Source: Gammaproteobacteria bacterium (GTDB lineage: Bacteria; Pseudomonadota; Gammaproteobacteria; UBA6429; Thiohalophilaceae). From it: 12,475 nt of DNA. The notes below the pieces were generated by a model. That model was not told where the DNA came from. It searched no databases and saw only the letters and a program-made list of their open reading frames with translations. Shown in pieces: positions 7,672-12,475 of this stretch (position 1 is the stretch's first letter; every line of letters starts with the position of its first letter). The position numbers were made by a program, and so were the translations under genes. The stretch lies in the NCBI GenBank assembly GCA_003233255.1, contig QILH01000085.1, forward strand, positions 1-12,475. The letters are read 5' to 3'.

Positions 7672-7842
7672 TGAAGCCGTGGTAACACGGTATTAAAAGC
7701 TAATGCGCTCGAAAGCGGAGTTTATTTTCCCATTTCCAGGCCGTTCATGGCATGCTCAAGGTTGATGCATTTGCCAGTGTATTGGTAAATAATAAAGATA
7801 AAATATGGGCTAAATGATGGCCGTTGGAGGAAAAATTAATTT

Positions 7843-8217
7843 ATGACTATTTCTCAGTGGTATATAGATGGTGGACAGTATATGAATATGATCGTGCTGG
7901 TATTTTTTGTAGCACTTAGCGTCATTATTGCCGCTATGTTAAGTTTTAAATTTTCAGGTAAAGGTGTGTTTTTAAAAGTGACCTTTGCATTTATTCTTTT
8001 TCCGGTAGCCGTGGGGGCATTTGGTTATTACATCTCGTCTATCCATACATTCACAGCGGCTTCGATGGTTGATCCTGCTATGGAAATGGAAATTTACGAT
8101 ATGGGTATGGCAGTAGCGCGGCGACCTTTATTTTTGGGTAGTGCAGGCAGTCTTTTTCTACTGATTTTATGGGTAACAGGGTATAAAAAATATAAAAAAC
8201 TTAATAGTAAATCATGA
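7843..8217 (+). CDS. small inner-membrane protein with three predicted helices, function unknown
   Basis: A 124-residue hydrophobic protein I do not recognise. Membrane helices are predicted at about 15-33, 42-64 and 96-113, with a lysine-rich tail (YKKYKKLNSKS) likely on the cytoplasmic side. Between helices 2 and 3 is a loop rich in Met and acidic residues (SMVDPAMEMEIYDMGM), followed by ARRP just before helix 3. The N-terminus (IDGGQYMNMIVLVFFVALSVIIAA, written here as residues 8-31) faintly recalls the 'GG..M' entry to the first helix of ExbB/TolQ/MotA-like proteins, but the rest lacks the conserved proton-channel helices, so I would not assign it there. GGAGGA (7826-7831) lies 11 bases before the ATG, a good site. 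It is divergent from rapA and convergent with the c-di-GMP gene; no operon partner is visible. Confidence 0.75.
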   Translation: MTISQWYIDGGQYMNMIVLVFFVALSVIIAAMLSFKFSGKGVFLKVTFAFILFPVAVGAFGYYISSIHTFTAASMVDPAMEMEIYDMGMAVARRPLFLGSAGSLFLLILWVTGYKKYKKLNSKS

Positions 8218-8288
8218 TTTCGAATATTGGTGCATCTAAAGACAAGGTAAACCGGGAGTCAATAATAATTTATCACATCTGTTTTCAC

Positions 8289-8311
8289 TTTTGGTTGTTT
8301 AAAATCCAAAA
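8289..8311. terminator. weak hairpin between convergent genes, possible terminator
   Basis: TTTTGG (8289-8294) pairs with CCAAAA (8306-8311) across an 11-base loop, in the 113-base gap between the membrane protein and c-di-GMP genes. It is AT-rich and has only short T-runs nearby on either strand, so termination is a guess from position. Confidence 0.25.
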
Positions 8312-8330
8312 TATTTAATTATAATTTAAG

Positions 8331-11300
8331 TTAGGAGGAATGTGTGTTTTTAGAAATAACGGTGCTGCTACAATGTATGTAAGACACAAAATCGTTTTTG
8401 TTGAGCGGCAAATTAAACAGATAGCCTTGAAATATTTGACATCCCATATTAGTTAAAAATTTGAGTTGTTCTTTGTTTTCTACTCCTTCCGCAACAATCT
8501 TAAGTCCAAGGTGTCGAGCCATTAGAATAATGGTTTCGACAATAATGGCATCGCTAGAATTGTTAGTAATATCGCGAACAAATTTATCATTAATCTTTAA
8601 TTGATCCAATGGTAGTTGTTTTAAATAGGCGAGTGAAGAGTAACCCGTTCCAAAATCATCAATGGAGAAACGGATTCCTAGTAGTTTTAAAGTGTTCATT
8701 TTTTTAATGGTGTCATCTATATTATCAATAACAACGCCTTCAGTAACTTCAAAAATTAGCGAATGAGAGTTGACACCGGTTGAATCAATAATATGCTGAA
8801 CTCTATCTATAAAATCAGGTTGCCGAAATTGGCGTGGGCTGATGTTTATCGCAAGCTGGTCTAAATTATATTGTACGCAAAATTCACACGATTCTTTTAA
8901 TATCCAGTCGCCTAATTCAAAAATAAGGCCCGTTTCTTCGGCTATAGGTATAAAATCAAGTGGCGATACCAGTCCTCGGTCAGGATGAAGCCAGCGAACT
9001 AACGCTTCAGTTCCGGTTAATTCGCCAGCCGAGTTAACCTGCGGTTGATAGTATATTTCAAACTGACCAAGTGATATGGCTATGCGGAGTTCTTTTTCCA
9101 GCCGAAGCCGATCGTCAGCTGCTTTTTGAAATTCATCATTATAAAATATAATTGTATTACGCCCCTCAGCTTTTGCTCGATACATTGCGGTGTCGGCTTG
9201 CTTAAGGATGTCAGTAACCGTGGTATTTTCTTCCGGAAAGAGGGTGATGCCAATACTCGAGGTAATAATATGCTCAAAACCGCTGAGTCGATAGGGCTTG
9301 TTGATCTCGATCTGGATTTTCTTGGCGACGTTAAGTGCTTGCTTCATAGCCTTATTTTTATGAGTATGCTGGCCTGTTAATAAGACAACAAATTCGTCTC
9401 CGCCTATCCTGGCCGCCATATCTTCTTTGCGCAGTACATGTATCAGTCGCCTGGAGAGCTGGACCAGGAGTTCGTCCCCAATCAAATGACCAAGCGAATC
9501 ATTAAGCGTTTTAAAATTATCGAGGTCAAGGTAAAGCAAACTACCAAACATGTTTTGTCGTTTGGATGTTTCGAATTCCCGACTTAAGGTTTCCTGTAGA
9601 AAACGTCGATTCGCGAGTTCGGTTAAGGGGTCAAAAAAAGCAAGCTTGCGAATTTTATCTTCAGATTGTATGCGTTCACAATTGGTAATTACCTGAATAA
9701 ATAGATCGGCTATTTCACCACCAAAGCGTATTTCATCAGTGTGCCAGTTTTTTATTGTTGCAGTATTCTCAAAAGAAATCACTCCGCGTAGTTGCCCCGC
9801 GATTCGAATCGGGTTGTTTAGTTGCGACATAATATTGTGTTTTTTTGCATATCCTTTAATATCTTCCGTTTTTTTATCGTTAAAAACATCAGGTATTGCT
9901 ATTGACCGATCCGATTCTAATGTTTGAAAATATTTCGGGTGTTCTTTTACCCGTAGGGAAATATTTTCGAAATGTTTATTTCGATTGAAATCATAAAGAT
10001 CCAGTATTTTCATTGTTTCGTTTTTGTCATCTAGCAACCAAACGCTTGATCGAGATACACCTAATACTTTAACGGCTGTTTCATTGAGTATTCTGGCGGC
10101 GGCAACAATATCACCATTAAATAATGAGTGATGTAGAGATAAGCCGACAATAGCAGCGTGTTGGTGTTCAACACGTATTGCCCATTGCTCTTTTATTTCC
10201 TGTTGGTGTATTCGATTCTCGATTTCATTTTGTAATTCCTGGGTGCGACTCTGTACTCGTTCTTCGAGATCATTTTGAGCACTGTATAATTTTTTCTGGA
10301 CATCGATTAATTTATCATTTCGTTTATTAAACCAGTATGCCAACTGGCCAAACTCTCCCTTATCGTCACTCTCAAGCCGTTGATTATTGGTGTCACCTTG
10401 TTCGGAGAATGTACGTAATTGTTTCGATAAACCTGAAATAGGTTTAACCAAAAACTTTTTTACGATGAATAACATAATGATAAACGAAAATAACATAGCC
10501 AGCCCGATGTAAATAACCAGGTTCTGATATATAACATTAGACGTACCCATGGCATTGCTATAGGGCATGACCGTTATAATTTTCCAATAGGTGCCGGGCA
10601 TATCAATGACTGAGGCGTAAGCGGGTTCTTTTAACAAGATATCTTTTTCCAGGTAAAATTCCTGGTGCTTAATAGTATGGAGATTTTCGGCTTTATTTTT
10701 TTCGGCTAACTGACTTACAATCAAACGAGCCTCATTAATATCAATTTGATAACTTTCTTTTTCAATATTGAGGGCTAAGGTATCATCAATATGTTGTACG
10801 AGCTGTGTTTTTTTATAAATGGCCTCTTTTACTGGTTGTATGAGTGAGGCATAGCCAGGGTTTTTTTCCGCTAGTGAGTTAATCGTTATAAAATTTTCAA
10901 CTCGGTGCCCTCGGGTATCTATATTAAATACCCTGGCAAGACTCTCATCTGGAAAAGTTAGAAATTTTCCATTGCGATCGACGGCAAAGGCATAGCCATC
11001 AAACGATGCCGAGGCTGTTTCAAAAATAGAGCTTAAACCCTCTAGCTTTAAGTCGACTGTGGCGACGCCATAAAATCGGTTATTACGAAACATGGGTACT
11101 GCAACCGTGACCATTGGTTGGTGCGAATACAGATCCATATACGAGCGTGACCAGAAAGATTTTCCTGGGGATAAATATTTAGCTGGAACATACCATTCCT
11201 CGTAGTGGTAACCTGGGCCTACTGGGTCATTATAATCATCAAAATATTCCAGGGCGCCATCGCTAGTACGCCCCCAATAAAAGCTACGACGTTCTATGTT

Positions 11301-11651
11301 AGAATCATATTTATACGGTTCTGGCCAAATTCCACCTCCAGCAATAAAATATTCGCTACCTTTTACATCTAATATCTGTTTTATGATTTTTTTATTTATT
11401 TGAGTATCTTGTGGTAAGGATTCGCCTAGCCTGGCTAACGACATTGCCAGCGACTCGGCATAAGCGACTTGATGTCCTAATGTGGCTACAATATTTTGTG
11501 CTGAGAGGGTTATTTGTCTATAAGCCTGCTTCTCGAGTAAGGTTCGGCCAACGGTTGAAAATACGCCAAATATAGCCAGGAAAATAAAAACAAAAGAAAT
11601 TATAAAGACGATGGGTATTTTAAATCGCAGACTTCGCCAGACATATATCAT
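8331..11651 (-). CDS. membrane sensor dCache-HAMP-GAF-GGDEF-EAL cyclic-di-GMP synthase/phosphodiesterase
   Basis: Inner-membrane sensor protein of 1106 residues that should make (GGDEF) and degrade (EAL) c-di-GMP. Order: helix 1 (~11-34); periplasmic dCache domain (~35-373) with FDDYNDP, EEWYVPA and GVATVDLKLEGL; helix 2 (~375-397); HAMP (~398-450); coiled coil (~450-498); GAF (~508-658); GGDEF domain (~668-838); EAL domain (~850-1090). The cyclase is intact: FDPLTELANRR, RIGGDEF (GGDEF at 750-754) and an inhibitory RxxD site (RKED, 741-744). The phosphodiesterase is intact as well: EAL 882-884, Asn936, Glu968, DDFGTGYSS with Asp998/Asp999, Lys1019, Glu1055 and Gln1075. I chose the ATG at 11651; a TTG two codons upstream (11657) also keeps the frame, but the nearest purine run (GAG, seven bases before the ATG) fits the ATG better. 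Which activity dominates, and the signal sensed, cannot be read from sequence. Single-gene unit. Confidence 0.95.
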   Translation of the reverse strand: MIYVWRSLRFKIPIVFIISFVFIFLAIFGVFSTVGRTLLEKQAYRQITLSAQNIVATLGHQVAYAESLAMSLARLGESLPQDTQINKKIIKQILDVKGSEYFIAGGGIWPEPYKYDSNIERRSFYWGRTSDGALEYFDDYNDPVGPGYHYEEWYVPAKYLSPGKSFWSRSYMDLYSHQPMVTVAVPMFRNNRFYGVATVDLKLEGLSSIFETASASFDGYAFAVDRNGKFLTFPDESLARVFNIDTRGHRVENFITINSLAEKNPGYASLIQPVKEAIYKKTQLVQHIDDTLALNIEKESYQIDINEARLIVSQLAEKNKAENLHTIKHQEFYLEKDILLKEPAYASVIDMPGTYWKIITVMPYSNAMGTSNVIYQNLVIYIGLAMLFSFIIMLFIVKKFLVKPISGLSKQLRTFSEQGDTNNQRLESDDKGEFGQLAYWFNKRNDKLIDVQKKLYSAQNDLEERVQSRTQELQNEIENRIHQQEIKEQWAIRVEHQHAAIVGLSLHHSLFNGDIVAAARILNETAVKVLGVSRSSVWLLDDKNETMKILDLYDFNRNKHFENISLRVKEHPKYFQTLESDRSIAIPDVFNDKKTEDIKGYAKKHNIMSQLNNPIRIAGQLRGVISFENTATIKNWHTDEIRFGGEIADLFIQVITNCERIQSEDKIRKLAFFDPLTELANRRFLQETLSREFETSKRQNMFGSLLYLDLDNFKTLNDSLGHLIGDELLVQLSRRLIHVLRKEDMAARIGGDEFVVLLTGQHTHKNKAMKQALNVAKKIQIEINKPYRLSGFEHIITSSIGITLFPEENTTVTDILKQADTAMYRAKAEGRNTIIFYNDEFQKAADDRLRLEKELRIAISLGQFEIYYQPQVNSAGELTGTEALVRWLHPDRGLVSPLDFIPIAEETGLIFELGDWILKESCEFCVQYNLDQLAINISPRQFRQPDFIDRVQHIIDSTGVNSHSLIFEVTEGVVIDNIDDTIKKMNTLKLLGIRFSIDDFGTGYSSLAYLKQLPLDQLKINDKFVRDITNNSSDAIIVETIILMARHLGLKIVAEGVENKEQLKFLTNMGCQIFQGYLFNLPLNKNDFVSYIHCSSTVISKNTHSS

Positions 11652-11662
11652 AAGCAACTCAT
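11648..11662 (-). other. four-codon upstream ORF overlapping the start of the c-di-GMP gene
   Basis: ATG AGT TGC TTA TGA reads MSCL-stop, and its TGA overlaps the chosen start codon as ATGA. Such an arrangement can couple translation, but no ribosome binding site is clear, so it may be accidental. Confidence 0.15.
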
Positions 11663-11675
11663 AGTAGGGAATTTT

Positions 11676-11695
11676 TTCGGCTGCATATAGCCGAA
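11676..11695 (-). promoter_or_regulatory. hairpin in the leader of the c-di-GMP gene
   Basis: A perfect 7-bp stem, TTCGGCT/AGCCGAA, with a 6-base loop lies 24 bases before the ATG at 11651. On the minus strand it is followed by As and not Ts, so it is not a terminator; it could affect translation or mRNA stability if transcription starts upstream of it. Confidence 0.4.
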
Positions 11696-11715
11696 TGTCA
11701 TACGCCGGTGGATAT

Positions 11716-11729
11716 TGGTATATATACCA
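11716..11729. promoter_or_regulatory. 14-bp perfect palindrome TGGTATATATACCA, candidate operator
   Basis: The palindrome lies 65-78 bases before the start of the c-di-GMP gene and just downstream of a consensus -10 on that strand, a place where a dimeric repressor could act. It is AT-rich, so chance is possible. Its TATATA core with TTGCCT 16 bases upstream on the minus strand is itself a weak alternative promoter. Confidence 0.3.
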
Positions 11730-11733
11730 TATT

Positions 11734-11739
11734 ATTATA
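11734..11739 (-). promoter_or_regulatory. candidate -10 box for the c-di-GMP gene
   Basis: A perfect TATAAT on the minus strand, 82 bases before the ATG. No -35 match lies at the correct distance, and the surrounding DNA is so AT-rich that a chance match is likely. Confidence 0.25.
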
Positions 11740-11905
11740 AAGGCAAAAAGTCGGGGTTCTCCATGCCTACGTATAAATAATAACGTATTTCAGCTTAAAT
11801 ACTATAAATAGGATCAAAATATTGCCTGAATATTGAACAGCCATGTCTATTTAGCGAGATCTATTTTTGTACTAGCCTATTGCAGGAAATTTCTCATCAC
11901 CCATC

Positions 11906-11931
11906 TATTAGTAAGTCGGCAACTACTAATA
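11906..11931. repeat. 8-bp inverted repeat in the right-hand gap
   Basis: TATTAGTA (11906-11913) and TACTAATA (11924-11931) form perfect arms around a 10-base loop containing AGTCGG. The right arm is part of a motif seen again at 12057-12073. AT-rich; function unknown. Confidence 0.4.
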
Positions 11932-12056
11932 TAAATTAAATTTTTTTAAAAACAATATTTAAGCCATTTAAGCGTGGCGGGTTGTCTATGTTATGTATGG
12001 AGCTTTCAGATAAAAATGCACTGTATAAAAATTTATTATGCATAAAATAAATCTTC

Positions 12057-12073
12057 TAAGTCGGATACTAATA
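12057..12073 (+). repeat. second copy of a TAAGTCGG...ACTAATA motif
   Basis: TAAGTCGG-AT-ACTAATA here matches TAAGTCGG-CAACT-ACTAATA at 11912-11931: fifteen identical bases in two blocks, with 2 versus 5 bases between them. AGTCGG also occurs at 11749-11754. Two copies are too few to call a family. Confidence 0.35.
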
Positions 12074-12421
12074 AGATGTTTAACTGTACGAAATCCAGAT
12101 CGATTATTTGCTTGAACGATATGAGTTAGAATTTTAAAACAGATCTGAATCGGTGTTGTTGCCGAAAATGAAGAATGTGAATTAACCGGATTACCAACCC
12201 GTTTTGTTTGGCTAGTTTATAATGGCAGGACATAATAATATTCAAAATTTAAGATTTTTAGTGATATGGCTCGGCTATTAACCAAAGCATCTATTTTGGC
12301 TTCCTGACAAGGCACTATTGGGAAAATAAAAGGCAAAAATTATGGATGTTAATCATTTGATACCTGGATGGTATGGATAATACTTCGCCCAATCAGAGAT
12401 GATAATACTCGCGTTTGTGGG

Positions 12422-12450
12422 GTTAATTAGCGGCGATTGCTTAAATTAAC
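12422..12450. repeat. imperfect inverted repeat near the right edge
   Basis: GTTAATT-AGC pairs with GCT-AATTAAC, the right arm having two extra bases (TA), around a 7-base loop. There is no T-run after it on either strand, so it is not an obvious terminator. It might be an operator for a gene beyond the window. Confidence 0.25.
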
Positions 12451-12475
12451 GAGAGCGTGGAACGGCAGATTGATC

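Larger units (their letters stand above)
7441..7842. other. 402-base intergenic gap between divergent rapA and the small membrane protein gene
   Basis: It should contain the promoters of both flanking genes, but I find no convincing -35/-10 pair on either strand. It holds the candidate cysteine-rich ORF at 7567-7671. Two small hairpins were seen: GAGAT/ATCTC around CAAAA (7475-7489) and CCGTG/CACGG around GTAA (7678-7691). Neither is followed by a T-run long enough for a terminator. The right end (7826-7831) is the GGAGGA ribosome binding site of the next gene. Confidence 0.6.
11663..12475. other. about 800 bases of AT-rich DNA without a recognisable gene
   Basis: I read both strands and found no ORF longer than about 38 codons and no tRNA-like or rRNA-like sequence. 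The left 150 bases contain the presumed promoter, palindrome and leader hairpin of the c-di-GMP gene. Further right are an 8-bp inverted repeat, a repeated TAAGTCGG...ACTAATA motif and an imperfect inverted repeat near the edge, each listed separately. A perfect TATAAT on the plus strand at 12218-12223 has no suitable -35. The stretch is more AT-rich than the antiporter and rapA genes. An unlisted small RNA cannot be excluded by eye. Confidence 0.6.

Noticed and set aside
7843..8217. Assignment of the small membrane protein as ExbB/TolQ/MotA
   Set aside because: Only a vague 'GG..M' similarity before helix 1; the conserved proton-channel helices are absent and no ExbD/TolR partner is adjacent.
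11695..11811. 38-codon plus-strand ORF
   Set aside because: It has no clear Shine-Dalgarno, starts in the arm of the leader hairpin, runs through the presumed promoter of the opposite gene, and has no recognisable sequence.
12422..12450. Integron attC-like or recombination core site
   Set aside because: The arms have GTT on the left and AAC on the right, the reverse of attC order, and GTTAATT does not fit GTTRRRY; no integrase or cassette is nearby.

Overview
The window looks like chromosomal DNA of a gammaproteobacterium. The best evidence is a full-length RapA (RNA polymerase recycling ATPase, nearly confined to this class in my knowledge) and a KefB/KefC-type antiporter close to the enterobacterial proteins. 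The genus cannot be told from the sequence. No transposase, integrase, phage gene, CRISPR array, rRNA or tRNA was seen.

Layout, left to right. (1) 1-1375, minus: a KefB/C-like K+/H+ antiporter, cut by the left edge within its nucleotide-binding domain. (2) 1550-2995, plus, divergent from it: an exported alpha/beta hydrolase with an intact catalytic triad and an unusual C-terminal half that reads like a short beta-helix. A strong two-way terminator follows at 3007-3034. (3) 3053-4354, minus, convergent: an exported protein with a coiled coil of ten consecutive 14-residue repeats, a Gly/Pro linker and a four-cysteine C-terminal domain. (4) 4525-7440, minus: rapA. (5) 7441-7842: a gap holding only a candidate 34-residue cysteine-rich ORF. 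(6) 7843-8217, plus: a small three-helix membrane protein of unknown function. (7) 8331-11651, minus, convergent: a very large membrane-bound cyclic-di-GMP enzyme with dCache, HAMP, GAF, GGDEF and EAL regions. (8) 11663-12475: about 800 AT-rich bases with no recognisable gene but several palindromes and a repeated motif.

Most neighbours are divergent or convergent, so each gene is probably its own transcription unit; only the coiled-coil gene lies downstream of rapA on the same strand, 170 bases away. No joint pathway is evident. The common theme is envelope and environmental response: ion efflux, two exported proteins of unknown substrate, a sensor that makes or breaks c-di-GMP, and RapA for transcription under stress. 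The most unusual items are the repeat coiled coil, whose I/VxxNT motif is known from trimeric autotransporter stalks but which has no autotransporter anchor here, and the hydrolase/beta-helix fusion. I do not see a clearly new multi-gene system.
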